Shown here piece after piece: positions 25,873 through 33,616 of a stretch of DNA of 33,616 nucleotides. Below the pieces are notes generated by a model. The model ran no database searches, was not told where the DNA came from, and saw nothing but the letters and a program-made list of their open reading frames with translations. Position 1 is the first letter of the stretch, and the number at the start of each line of letters is the position of its first letter. The translations under genes were made by a program, and so were the position numbers. Source of the stretch: Planctomicrobium sp. (GTDB taxonomy: Bacteria > Planctomycetota > Planctomycetia > Planctomycetales > Planctomycetaceae); the NCBI GenBank assembly GCA_030626405.1, contig DAOUPA010000010.1, forward strand, positions 1 through 33,616. The letters run 5' to 3'.

Positions 25873-26435
25873 CCGCTTTGACCTCGTTCTTTGGAAAACC
25901 CTTTGCGCAGAGCGGTGATTTGTTCGGCCAGCGTTTTTCCCCGGTTGGGATTCATCATCGTGACCAGTCGTGCACCAACTTCTATTGTCGCACGATCTCG
26001 TAACAAAAACTCTCCCAGGTCGTCACTCGGTTCTGGTTGATCTTTCTGAGGATCGTCTGGTGAAGGTGATGAATCAGGACTCTCCACTTTGAAACCTCTG
26101 GAAAGGAAGACAAGTAAACCGATGCCGAGAGATAGGAATGGAATGCGCGGCATCCCAAGCATCATTGCCAGGAAAAAAATAATCTCGGCTCCAATCCACA
26201 ATGGTCTTTTATTGTGGAGCAGTTGCGATTCAAGTTCCTCGCTGAGTGTTTTTTCGGTGTTGGATTTTGTAACGAGAATTCCAGCGGTGACGGCGATGAT
26301 CAGAGCCGGGATTTGGGAAATTACCCCATCGCCGACGGTCAACTCGGAGTACCGCGTGAGCGAGTCCATGATCGACATGCCGTGCGTTATTCCGATGATC
26401 ATCCCACCAATGAGATTGATCGCGGTGATGATCAT
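25752..26435 (-). pseudogene. Fragment of an FHIPEP (FlhA/SctV-type) export-gate protein
   Basis: The frame encodes a middle piece of the FlhA/SctV family. Helices ITAINLIGGMIIGITHGMSI and LTVGDGVISQIPALIIAVTA with GILVTK are the typical late transmembrane block, followed by another helix pair (GAEIIFFLAMMLGMPRIPFL). A variable linker rich in Ser, Pro and Asp comes next, then the start of the cytosolic domain: RATIEVGARLVTMM, ALRKGFSKE. Then the frame loses resemblance. Both ends are missing: a TGA lies 9 codons upstream of the ATG at 26435, the first half of the protein (about 240 residues) is not there, and most of the cytosolic domain is absent. FlhA is normally near 700 residues and sits with other flagellar or type III genes, none of which is here. 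I read it as a relic. Confidence 0.7.
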
Positions 26436-27293
26436 CTCGGCAGTGGTCTCCCGCGATATTCAAGACTCCTTCAACCAAAACTCGGCTCAGACGATCCGAC
26501 ATCACGATCAAAGTCGAAGTGCCATTTGAACCAACCGACAATTGAGCACCAATGCAATTCTCCGGGAGATTCATAAGTGCAGTGTCGTGAAGGCTGTGTA
26601 AGAACTCGCACTGTCTGATGGATGTATCGATCAGGCAAGCTTTTGCGGTTAGGCAAAACGTTTCCAGAGCCTGATTCCTCTATCCGAAGAGAATTTTCCT
26701 GCGACTCAGCGTGAAACTACTCACAGCTTGGTCGTGTGGAATGAATGGAGAAAGATACATTCAGCTAAAGGTGCAAGGATAATAGTTGCGAGTGTGACAC
26801 AACTGTCACGAACAGGTGCTCGAAGGGACCTGAATCAGCACTTGGCCCGTTCTTTTATGCAACTGTTCCATTTTCCGGCACCGACTGCACTGACCTTTTC
26901 TTGCAGTTGCTGAGTGTGAGGTCGAAATGCGCCCCGACGGTGCCAGTCGTCGTACAAAGAACCTTCCTGCTCAGTCGAAATCCTTGCCGTCCCTGGTGCT
27001 CTTCAGGCAAGGTGATTTCCTTGCCAAAGTTAAAGAAGTGAAACCGTAGTACCGGTCGTGACGATCGTAATGGTGAAGGCACAGTCATTCCGTTTCATTA
27101 CGCAGCGAATTGTAATTCTTCCAACTTGTCCTCTCATTCCAAGGGCTAGGTTTCCGACGAAATTGAAGAGGTCGTCCAATTTCCGGAATGGATTCGATGA
27201 GACGATGGTTTCATAGAGGAACGCCCCTCTTCAATCTACTCGCTGACTTATTTCGTAAATTGTTGTCGCATTTCTCTTACCAGGAACCAAAAA
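26436..27293. other. 858 bases without a supported gene
   Basis: Next to the FHIPEP fragment, a minus-strand frame from 26574 encodes about 43 residues that look protein-like (NLPENCIGAQLSVGSNGTST, then SDRLSRVLVEGVLN) before running out of phase into the FHIPEP fragment; it may be another relic of the same locus. From about 26580 to 27150 I see no ORF with plausible composition, no tRNA and no repeat. The last 130 bases are probably the leader of the first small secreted protein gene. Confidence 0.5.
27162..27235 (+). promoter_or_regulatory. 10-bp inverted repeat in the leader of the first small secreted protein gene
   Basis: ATTGAAGAGG (27162-27171) and CCTCTTCAAT (27226-27235) are exact inverse complements 54 bases apart, ending 58 bases before the ATG at 27294. 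In the transcript they could form a long hairpin that encloses the palindromic ATTTCCGGAAT region. Role unknown; a 5' UTR element is an inference. Confidence 0.4.
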
Positions 27294-27866
27294 ATGACAC
27301 GCAAATTTCTTCTCGTTGCCGCTGTGCTGTCGATTGTCAGCCTCTCTGAAAGTGCGGTTTACGCGCAGTCTCAAACGAACGGGGCAGGCGTTCCCCTGAT
27401 TCAAAGATTTCAGATTACCGTTCCCCAGAACATCACGATCACGTGTCCAGATGTCCTTGTTCAAGAACTCCATGATGGAAGTGATGCCGACCACACTTTT
27501 ATCAGCCAGCAGTGGGAAGTCAAAGGCAACTCTCAAAAAGGTGTGAATGTGACTTTTCGTCTCGATGGACCATTTACCATCGGTGGAAGTGTCCTTGACC
27601 ATCAACGTCGTGATGCTTCACTGCTCATTTCTCCAGGAACCACATTGGGACCTGCAACATGGAACAGTGGCGTTGCCACGCTCGCAACAGATATTGATAA
27701 TGCAGTGATGTTCGACAATTACTCCGCTCAATCGACCGGTGTTGGTCGATCAATTTTTAATCTCGACATGACATTCGTCAATTCACTTGCTGGTGGCGGG
27801 TTCGGAACCTATGAAGCTGGTTTGTACGAAACAACCGTAACTGGCGAAGTGACAGAGAATCCGTAA
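27294..27866 (+). CDS. Small secreted pilin-like protein 1 (unknown family)
   Basis: 190 residues; AGGA 8 bases before the ATG supports the start. Residues 1-24 are a signal peptide (FLLVAAVLSIVSLSESAVYA-Q). The mature part is predicted to be all beta. It contains VPLIQRFQITVPQNITITCP near the N-terminus, a central block FISQQWEVKGNSQKGVNVTF at about 72-91, and ends GLYETTVTGEVTENP. The central block and the ending recur in the two following small genes, so the three are paralogues. The ending resembles the last strand of pilin, spore-coat-U or WxL domains, but I do not assign it to any. A strong intrinsic terminator begins 37 bases after the stop, which makes this gene a separate unit likely to be expressed more than the rest. 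I infer the major subunit of a surface structure. Confidence 0.8.
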   Translation: MTRKFLLVAAVLSIVSLSESAVYAQSQTNGAGVPLIQRFQITVPQNITITCPDVLVQELHDGSDADHTFISQQWEVKGNSQKGVNVTFRLDGPFTIGGSVLDHQRRDASLLISPGTTLGPATWNSGVATLATDIDNAVMFDNYSAQSTGVGRSIFNLDMTFVNSLAGGGFGTYEAGLYETTVTGEVTENP

Positions 27867-27902
27867 GGAACGTAACCTGCCTCAGTGCAGTGTTTGAAAT
27901 TG

Positions 27903-27940
27903 AACGCCCCTTAGCTCTGATTGGCTAAGGGGCGTTTTTT
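27903..27940 (+). terminator. Intrinsic terminator after small secreted protein 1
   Basis: A 13-bp perfect stem (AACGCCCCTTAGC, 27903-27915; GCTAAGGGGCGTT, 27924-27936) with an 8-base loop and a T-run to 27940. This is the strongest terminator in the window. Confidence 0.92.
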
Positions 27941-28195
27941 CATGCGCAAATGGGCGATCAGCAATTCAGGAATATCCACTCTACCAACGCCATCGTGTCT
28001 CTGTTCAAATCACGATTAAGAGAATATAGAAAATTTTACTTCAAAATGGTCTCCCCCCCACGATATGATGCTTGTTTGTATCAGTCGTGTGGATAGTACC
28101 GATAATATCGAACCTCACTTTTGAGTGATTTCGATGGGTCGAGTCTGCACTGACGCGTCAACTCTGACTGCGGATTTTGTTGCGGCTTTACCATC
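27941..28195. other. Gap after the terminator, without a gene
   Basis: AT-rich sequence with a C8-type run near 28053 and no ORF of note. Since transcription should stop at the terminator, the promoter for the next gene probably lies here; GATAAT at 28096-28101 could be a -10 element, but no convincing -35 is placed correctly. Confidence 0.4.
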
Positions 28196-28780
28196 ATGCG
28201 AATCAATCGCTCGACCAATGGCACACTTTACACGTTGATGTTGGTTTGCCTGTTCTTTGCCTTTGTGGGCACGTCTGGAGCGCTTGCACAATCCCAGATC
28301 GCGAAGACTGATACTCCAGTCAGGCAGACATTCCGAATGCTCGTACCAGCCAGCCTTTCCACTGTGAGTCCTGCGCCGATCATCTTCGCTAACCTTGAGG
28401 CTAGCGAACCATCGGACCAATTCGAACCTCAACAATTGACGGTCCGTTCTCAGTCGAGTCGTGGTTTGAATGTCAGCATATTTCTTGATCAAGCCGAAAA
28501 ATCATCGCCCTCTCAACTGAAAGTCGCACTACATGCGGTGACTGAATCGAGTTTGCTTGGGAAGCCCAATAGGGGCTTGGTGTCCTCGATATCTTCTGTT
28601 GATTGGCTAGATCAAGAGAATCGTCACTGGCAAACGGGAATAAGCGGTTCTGGACTCTTGAAAGTTTCGGTCTCACCATCTGTCGGTTTTCTTAATGGTT
28701 TGAGTGTACACGACTCCCAACTCTTCTCGTCAGAAGTACCGCTTGCGACGATTACAAGTGAAGTGACCGAATCTCCGTAA
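28196..28780 (+). CDS. Small secreted pilin-like protein 2 (paralogue of the upstream gene)
   Basis: 194 residues. The signal peptide covers about residues 1-31 (TLMLVCLFFAFVGTSGALA-Q). Near the mature N-terminus TFRMLVPASLSTVSP parallels RFQITVPQNITITCP of protein 1. The central block FEPQQLTVRSQSSRGLNVSI aligns with the FISQQWEV block of protein 1, although the Trp is Leu here. It ends LATITSEVTESP, matching the VTGEVTENP ending. The mature protein should be beta-rich and periplasmic or surface-exposed. It has no cysteine in the mature part, unlike protein 1. No database family comes to mind. It is separated from protein 1 by a terminator and from protein 3 by 302 bases, so it may have its own promoter. 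Likely a minor or tip subunit, as inference only. Confidence 0.75.
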   Translation: MRINRSTNGTLYTLMLVCLFFAFVGTSGALAQSQIAKTDTPVRQTFRMLVPASLSTVSPAPIIFANLEASEPSDQFEPQQLTVRSQSSRGLNVSIFLDQAEKSSPSQLKVALHAVTESSLLGKPNRGLVSSISSVDWLDQENRHWQTGISGSGLLKVSVSPSVGFLNGLSVHDSQLFSSEVPLATITSEVTESP

Positions 28781-29082
28781 GGCTCACTAGCTCGCTCTCA
28801 GATTGAGTAAATTCCGGTCTGTGACGTCCTGTTGTGATCTATGAATCTTTGCGATTTTGAAACAAGAATTGCCTTCACGTTGCTATGAATTGTGGCAGAT
28901 TTTGCTTGTCACGAGTTTTGGAGCAGATTCCTGAGGAGATACGGTAAATAGGATGGATGGTTTCGCTACGAAAACCTTACTAATTGTATCAGTGTTGTGA
29001 ATTGCAACACTTGGGTTGCCGATAAAAAGAAGCAAGAGCGATACCCTCTCAATTGTGAGTAGTTCCTACACAGGTCAATTTT
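28781..29082. other. 302-base gap with one hairpin
   Basis: No ORF of interest. AGTGTTG (28991-28997) and CAACACT (29005-29011) form a 7-bp hairpin with a 7-base loop, 72 bases before the next gene and without a T-run. It probably lies in the leader of the next gene. Confidence 0.4.
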
Positions 29083-29619
29083 GTGCTCACATTTCCCAAT
29101 ACCTTGCGACTGATTGAGAGATTCCGATTTCGTTCTGTGACTCCTTTATTTATGACCTGCCTAATCCTTCTTGGTCTGTTCAGCACAGAGCTGTCTGGGC
29201 AACCTCCGTTTGTCATTGCAACTGGTGGGAAGCAGGAAATTGTTCACGATGGAACTGAAAATCCACAAGTTTTTCCTTCGCAAAAATGGAATGTGATTGC
29301 ACCTCAAAGTACGTTTGGGGCTTCAGTTCAGTGGGAAGCTTCACCTTTTCGACACGTAGAAGACTCTGGGGCGGAAGCTGACATTCGCATGGATCTCTCT
29401 ATTCGACATTCAACCCAGAATGCCCAATGGAAGTCAATCTACCCGACAGATCAAACAAACATCGCGAAGGGAAGACGCACTGCAGGCGTTGTTGCCATGT
29501 CGAATCGGCGCGGGAACGCACAGGTTGAGTTAGTAGTGACTTTTATTGAAAGCCCAGAAAATATCCTCGTCGTCGGAGATTACGAGGCCATTGTGACTGC
29601 GACTATTACAGAAAATTGA
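29083..29619 (+). CDS. Small secreted pilin-like protein 3
   Basis: 178 residues from a GTG at 29083 with AGG 8 bases upstream; an ATG at 29152 would give a shorter but still complete signal peptide (MTCLILLGLFSTELSG-Q). The mature part contains FPSQKWNVIAPQSTFGASVQ, which aligns with the FISQQWEV block of protein 1, then RTAGVVAMSNRRGNAQVELV, and ends VGDYEAIVTATITEN, close to the GLYETTVTGEVTENP of protein 1. Expected to be beta-rich and exported. Its stop overlaps the first possible TTG of the secretin gene, so the two are in one operon. Family unknown; a role as a subunit or assembly factor of the same structure is inferred from the shared motifs and gene order. Confidence 0.75.
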   Translation: MLTFPNTLRLIERFRFRSVTPLFMTCLILLGLFSTELSGQPPFVIATGGKQEIVHDGTENPQVFPSQKWNVIAPQSTFGASVQWEASPFRHVEDSGAEADIRMDLSIRHSTQNAQWKSIYPTDQTNIAKGRRTAGVVAMSNRRGNAQVELVVTFIESPENILVVGDYEAIVTATITEN

Positions 29620-29675
29620 CAACAAGGAAGTTGCCCCTCGTGTCATCTCAGCGACACATTCGTAAAGAAGCAAAT

Positions 29676-31442
29676 ATGTATGCGACCATGTTGGTCTATG
29701 CGTGCGTTGTTCTTGCATTGACGGGTTGCTCTCCAGGGAAGATGTTCTTGCTTGCTCCTCAAGTACAGCGTCGACCGATTGAGGAACTCTTCCACGAAGC
29801 CGTATCACAATCACTTCCTGAGCAGAATCTGGGAATACAGGACGCTCCGTTTGTCAATCATCGTCCTTCTGCGTTTCACGAAACGATTCAGTTCGATGAT
29901 GAAGGGCTCCCACCTGTCCCTCCGGCTCCAATTGATTTCCCTGAGAAGACATCTCCAATTCCGCCTGCTCCAGGATTGGGGAAGACAAAGTCAAAATTGC
30001 AAACCCCATCGCTGCCAGTTCAGCCGCTCACGTTAAATACTAGCCTTCGATCCACTGGCGGCGCACGCAAAGCAACTCACCCTGCTTCAATTCAACAGGT
30101 TGCAGCGACAGCCGATAACTCAGGACTCCTGAAAATCTCTACGAAGGTGAACAGAGAGTCTAAGAAGCAGACGAACCCGAAGTCCAAGCGAGTGACTCAG
30201 GTCCAAGGCACAGCACCAGCACCGCTCCCAGGTATGAAACTGGTGAATGAATACTTTGAAGAAACCGACGTCAGACAAGCCATTCAGGCAATGGCTGCAC
30301 AAGTGGGTGTGTCGGTCATTCTGGACGATCAGGTCAGCGGTGTCATCTCCATCATTCTAGACAACGAGCCGTTTGAACAGGCGCTGCAGAAGACGCTCCT
30401 CCCATTAGGGTTTATCTACAAGAAGCAGTCCGATGGTAGTTTCTTGGTCGGAGTCAGCGACCCGAACTCTCCGCTGTTTCCTTTGCTCGCGGAGCGACAT
30501 CGATTCGAGCCACTCCACGGTGATTCCGAAGAGCTTGTCAAAACACTACCTGATCGCCTTTTGCCTTTTGTGCGAGTCGTTGAAAATCGAAATCAAGTGA
30601 TGATTGAGGCACCAACTGCATTTGCAGAATCAATCATTCAACAACTCAAAGAAGCAGATGAACCCGTTCCTCAAGTCATGCTTGAAGCGATTATCTGTGT
30701 CGTCTCACCAGACACCGGATTCCGTTTTGGTCTTGATTGGGCGCACGCTGTCGAATTGAATGGAGAGACAGCTGTGGATCTTGGACTGCGCGGATTAACC
30801 TTTAGTGGTGGCGTCTCTCCAATCGGCCTCAAGAACATGTTCAGCAATTTTGCTTTTACGTCTGCGTTTGTCCAACTTCTGGCGCAAGAGGGGTATTTAT
30901 CAATACGTGCGTCGCCACGCATCATGGCCATCAGTGGTCAACGAGCAGAAATTTCAATTGTTCGTCAAACATTCTTCAGCACTCAGCCGATCACATCAGA
31001 CCTGATCTACCGGCAAGATATTCAAGAAGTCGAAGCAGGGATCGATCTGGTCATTGTTCCGACCATACGTGGAAATAATGTTCACGTTCAGATTGAGAGA
31101 GCTGAAGTCAGTGAAGATATTCGCTCTCAAACAACCGATCGACGTCTAAACCTGAACCCGTTTCCAATTATTAACCGACGACGAGTCACGACAAATGTAA
31201 CGGTGGAAGACGGGAAAACGATTGTGATTGGTGGTTTGGTCGCAAAGCAATCAGTCGACCGCATCAGTCGAATTCCAGGGTTGAGTGCACTGCCTGGAGT
31301 CGGAGGTCTCTTTGAAAGAATTGAGAGGCAGGACCAGGAGTCCGAAGTTGTAATCTTCATTTCCCCAAAGGTGATTCGTCACACAGACACTCAGGCACCA
31401 CTTGCGTGTCCGCCTCAGGTATTGGACTTCTCCAATGAATGA
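29676..31442 (+). CDS. Lipoprotein secretin (GspD/PilQ/SctC superfamily)
   Basis: 588 residues from the ATG at 29676, chosen because it gives a compact lipoprotein signal (YATMLVYACVVLALTGC, lipobox LTGC, Cys18); a TTG at 29616 would add 20 residues. Residues 20-186 are a Pro-rich linker. An N0/STN-like domain follows (about 187-255, EETDVRQAIQAMAAQVGVSV), then an N1-like domain (about 272-335, with RVVENRNQVMIEAPT). The secretin beta-domain covers about 331-567, with VPQVMLEAIICVVSPDTG, SPRIMAISGQRAEI, and VEDGKTIVIGGLVAKQSVDR followed by IPGLSALPGVGGLFER. Secretins form large outer-membrane channels for type II and III secretion and type IV pili. None of the ATPases or inner-membrane parts of those systems is near. 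It probably exports the three small proteins upstream or anchors their fibre. Confidence 0.92.
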   Translation: MYATMLVYACVVLALTGCSPGKMFLLAPQVQRRPIEELFHEAVSQSLPEQNLGIQDAPFVNHRPSAFHETIQFDDEGLPPVPPAPIDFPEKTSPIPPAPGLGKTKSKLQTPSLPVQPLTLNTSLRSTGGARKATHPASIQQVAATADNSGLLKISTKVNRESKKQTNPKSKRVTQVQGTAPAPLPGMKLVNEYFEETDVRQAIQAMAAQVGVSVILDDQVSGVISIILDNEPFEQALQKTLLPLGFIYKKQSDGSFLVGVSDPNSPLFPLLAERHRFEPLHGDSEELVKTLPDRLLPFVRVVENRNQVMIEAPTAFAESIIQQLKEADEPVPQVMLEAIICVVSPDTGFRFGLDWAHAVELNGETAVDLGLRGLTFSGGVSPIGLKNMFSNFAFTSAFVQLLAQEGYLSIRASPRIMAISGQRAEISIVRQTFFSTQPITSDLIYRQDIQEVEAGIDLVIVPTIRGNNVHVQIERAEVSEDIRSQTTDRRLNLNPFPIINRRRVTTNVTVEDGKTIVIGGLVAKQSVDRISRIPGLSALPGVGGLFERIERQDQESEVVIFISPKVIRHTDTQAPLACPPQVLDFSNE

Positions 31443-33093
31443 TTCTCGACCACCATTGGTTCTTCTCTCTCTGCTCATTTTATTCTCGCTGGTACTTGAG
31501 GTTTCAGCTCAAGGAACTCTCCCTGCGAAACCGGGTGACTCGTCCAAAGAAAATGTTGACGGGAAGGTGTTGGAGCAGGAACAAATCCGTCCGGCATTTC
31601 GTGCAGAACCTATCGTTCACCGCCTGGAGGCTCGTCGCGGTCAAAGCATTCCTTTTGAATTCACACTGTTTTCTTCTGGTCGACCAACACGACTTCTCAT
31701 CAAGCCGATCGCGATTACTCAACGAGAAAATGGCGTGATTGCATCTGATGAAAGTGTTCCTGCTCCTTCGGCAATTCGTATCGAAGGCACCCAAATCATT
31801 GACATGGGCAGTGGTGAAGATCATGTCATCAAGGGCCGTGTCAGAGTTCCGATCACACAGTCAACGTTTCATTCTTTCGGCATCCTCGTCAGAGATTTAG
31901 GGCTCCCTTCCGATGTGGTGACAAAGCCAGCTGCAGATGGGGACGTCCGATTTGGGATTCGGTTTGTGACTCAGTACCTGCTGCGATGCGACATTAAAGT
32001 GAAAGGTGTCCATGCTGAAAAAATCGGAGAGTTGGTCGTTGAATCCACTCACATCGAGGAAGTCGATGGACTTGCCAAACTTAAGGCATTGATCATCAAT
32101 CCAACAGAGAGTCCGATGTCCTTTCGGGTTCGTACACAGATTCGAACATTGAACTCCGGCGCAGCCAATCCTCCTTTCTTTCTCGCGATGCCAGTTCGTC
32201 TCCACATGAGTCCTCCGGAAAAACACGAAATTCGAATTCTTCCCAAGACGCGCTTAAGGCTTGAAGAGTTCATTCCTCACCCGCTGGCCGATGGAGACCT
32301 CGAAGTGGAATTCACGACCTTTGACGGTCGAAGAGTTGGAGGTGTCTCCACGCTCACAACAAATGTTGATCTCCTCGATTTTCCAGCGCAAAATCGAAAT
32401 CGCGTCGCGATCTCAGATGGAATCACAGCCGAACCGGGGCATATCGAACTTTCTCTTGCGCGGGGCGGTAAGAGAATCTCGCCATTAACACTGACAAATA
32501 ATTCGGACGAATCGGTTACTCTCAATTTTTTAGCAGTCGATGAACAGGGGAACAGGTCCCGCTTTGTCGGAATTCGTCCAAGTCAAATTCATCTTCGTCC
32601 CGGCTCGAATCGAAACGTGCTCTTGATGCTCACCGCGACCTCGGAGTTGGACGACAATGAATACAGCCAATTGAAAATTACAACTACGCGAAACGGAGAG
32701 ATCGTAGATCCTCAGCAGTTCGTGAAGATCGGAATGATTTCCAGAAGTGACGCGCAACCGAAACTTAGCTTTGGCGACATGGTTTGGGATTCATCAGGAA
32801 AAACTCCAGCTCTCGTACTTCCCGTCAGCAACGCAGGCGGAAAGCACCTCCCACTCAAAGCGACGCTGACAGTTTCGAATGTTGATGGAGCGTCAGAAGA
32901 TCTTCCAGCAGGATATGGACGTTGGCTACTTCCCGGTCAAAAGGATCAGTTTCGTTTTCGCTTTAAAACCATCCCTCCGCCAGGGCAGTATAACATTCAC
33001 CTGGTCATTGATATGGGCCTCGGGCAAGCACCAATCGAAACCTCAAATTCTATTCAATTTTCAGCTGCAACGAACGACGCTTCAGATGAGTAG
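31435..33093 (+). CDS. Secreted beta-sandwich protein, chaperone-like, partner of the secretin
   Basis: 552 residues from the ATG at 31435, which overlaps the secretin stop by 8 bases and leads straight into a signal peptide (LVLLSLLILFSLVLEVSA-Q, cleaved near 25); an upstream frame opening at 31402 has no signal. No coiled coil or membrane segment after that. The N-terminal part (about 50-170) has LEARRGQSIPFEFTLFSSGR, the style of PapD-like chaperone and related Ig folds. A second such part (about 335-425) has SPLTLTNNSDESVTLNFLAV and then IHLRPGSNRNVLLMLTA, close in pattern to the conserved strands of periplasmic pilus chaperones and DUF916-type proteins. A third is near the C-terminus (LPVSNAGGKHLPLKATL). 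I infer a periplasmic helper that holds the small subunits before export; the family is not known to me. Confidence 0.75.
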   Translation: MNDSRPPLVLLSLLILFSLVLEVSAQGTLPAKPGDSSKENVDGKVLEQEQIRPAFRAEPIVHRLEARRGQSIPFEFTLFSSGRPTRLLIKPIAITQRENGVIASDESVPAPSAIRIEGTQIIDMGSGEDHVIKGRVRVPITQSTFHSFGILVRDLGLPSDVVTKPAADGDVRFGIRFVTQYLLRCDIKVKGVHAEKIGELVVESTHIEEVDGLAKLKALIINPTESPMSFRVRTQIRTLNSGAANPPFFLAMPVRLHMSPPEKHEIRILPKTRLRLEEFIPHPLADGDLEVEFTTFDGRRVGGVSTLTTNVDLLDFPAQNRNRVAISDGITAEPGHIELSLARGGKRISPLTLTNNSDESVTLNFLAVDEQGNRSRFVGIRPSQIHLRPGSNRNVLLMLTATSELDDNEYSQLKITTTRNGEIVDPQQFVKIGMISRSDAQPKLSFGDMVWDSSGKTPALVLPVSNAGGKHLPLKATLTVSNVDGASEDLPAGYGRWLLPGQKDQFRFRFKTIPPPGQYNIHLVIDMGLGQAPIETSNSIQFSAATNDASDE

Positions 33094-33336
33094 TTGAGTG
33101 GGAATGCTAAGTAATGAGTTGAATTCTATTTCGATAGTTACGGGATGAATTTGCGAACACGCCGCTCAATTTAAGTGGGTGACTCTCCTGCCATCGCCGA
33201 TTTTTGCACCGGTACAGATGCCCTCCTGCATTCTAGTATCGTTTTGATTTGAATGATCTACGACAATGGATCACGACTGTGATTATTGTTGTTCTCGTCT
33301 TTCTATTTTGAAGCCCGTCTCAAGGAGGAGGCACTA

Positions 33337-33616
33337 TGTCCGATGAGAAACACTCAAGTCCTGAATCGAAAGCTTCGGCAGAAGAGGGATCGATTCTCAA
33401 GTACATCGCAGGGGCGGTCTTGGGAATTCTCATCACTGTCGGCTATACGCGGTTGGGGTTCATGACGCCTGCGATTCTTGAAATTCCCGGTAAGCTGAAA
33501 GGGAATGTGATTTCGAGCGCGGCGGAGTATGACCTCTATGACCTCACGCAGCCGATAGAAGTTCGCGAACGGGCGCTGGAGGTCTTCTTTGGGAACCGTC
33601 CAAAATTTGCGGTTGA
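33337..33616 (+). CDS. Single-pass membrane protein of unknown function, 5' part (cut by the window end)
   Basis: An ATG at 33337 follows an excellent ribosome site (AAGGAGG at 33323-33329, 7 bases upstream). The frame is open to the end of the window (93 complete codons). It begins MSDEKHSSPESKASAEEGS, a charged cytosolic stretch, followed by one hydrophobic segment at about residues 24-39 (IAGAVLGILITVGYT), then GFMTPAILEIPGKLKGNVIS and a periplasmic-looking part with ALEVFFGNRPKF. I recognise no family. It starts 243 bases after the chaperone-like gene and has a different ribosome site style, so it is probably not part of that locus. Confidence 0.75.

Noticed and set aside
26471-27088. Several ORFs of 60-77 codons between the FHIPEP fragment and the first small secreted gene
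   Set aside because: Composition is random, there are no ribosome sites, and they overlap one another on both strands.

Overview
The window looks like chromosomal DNA of a planctomycete (Planctomycetota). The main evidence is the set of families that cluster in that phylum: three DUF1501 proteins, a PSCyt1/DUF1549/DUF1553 protein, a DUF1587-1592-1588-type protein with a DUF1552 partner, a type I sulfatase, and a formylmethanofuran dehydrogenase subunit C homologue (the H4MPT-linked C1 pathway is known in planctomycetes). Base composition is moderate, Shine-Dalgarno sites are often weak or absent, and intergenic gaps carry short GC-rich palindromes. I cannot place the genus. I see no tRNA, rRNA, CRISPR array, insertion sequence or phage gene.

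Layout. 1-2.8 kb: the end of a DUF1501 protein, then a minus-strand pair of DUF1501 and an AguB-type amidase. 3-6.7 kb: FhcC, a very small TatC-like membrane protein, a small acidic protein with three possible GTG starts, TruD, and a hot-dog thioesterase whose 3' end overlaps truD. 6.7-12.3 kb: a leucine-rich-repeat lipoprotein, a sirtuin, ComEC, and a GNAT/DUF2237 pair. 12.5-14 kb: a secreted sulfatase. 14.1-17.5 kb (minus): a respiratory operon of Rieske protein, cytochrome b and an octaheme HAO-like cytochrome; cytochrome b is split by an extra copy of a 4-base tandem repeat, and the Rieske Tat motif lies upstream of the first ordinary start codon. 17.6-25.3 kb: two convergent pairs of large secreted planctomycete proteins (PSCyt1/DUF1549/DUF1553 + DUF1501, against DUF1552 + DUF1592-type). 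25.4-27.3 kb: apparently decayed DNA with a fragment of an FlhA/SctV (FHIPEP) export protein and a coiled-coil ORF.

27.3-33.1 kb (plus) is the most interesting part. Three small secreted proteins share a central and a C-terminal motif; they precede a lipoprotein secretin and an overlapping secreted protein with chaperone-like beta-sandwich character. The first small gene ends at a strong intrinsic terminator, so it may be the abundant subunit. I infer a secretin-coupled surface-fibre or pilin-like export locus, which I cannot match to a named system. The window ends in the start of an unrelated single-pass membrane protein.
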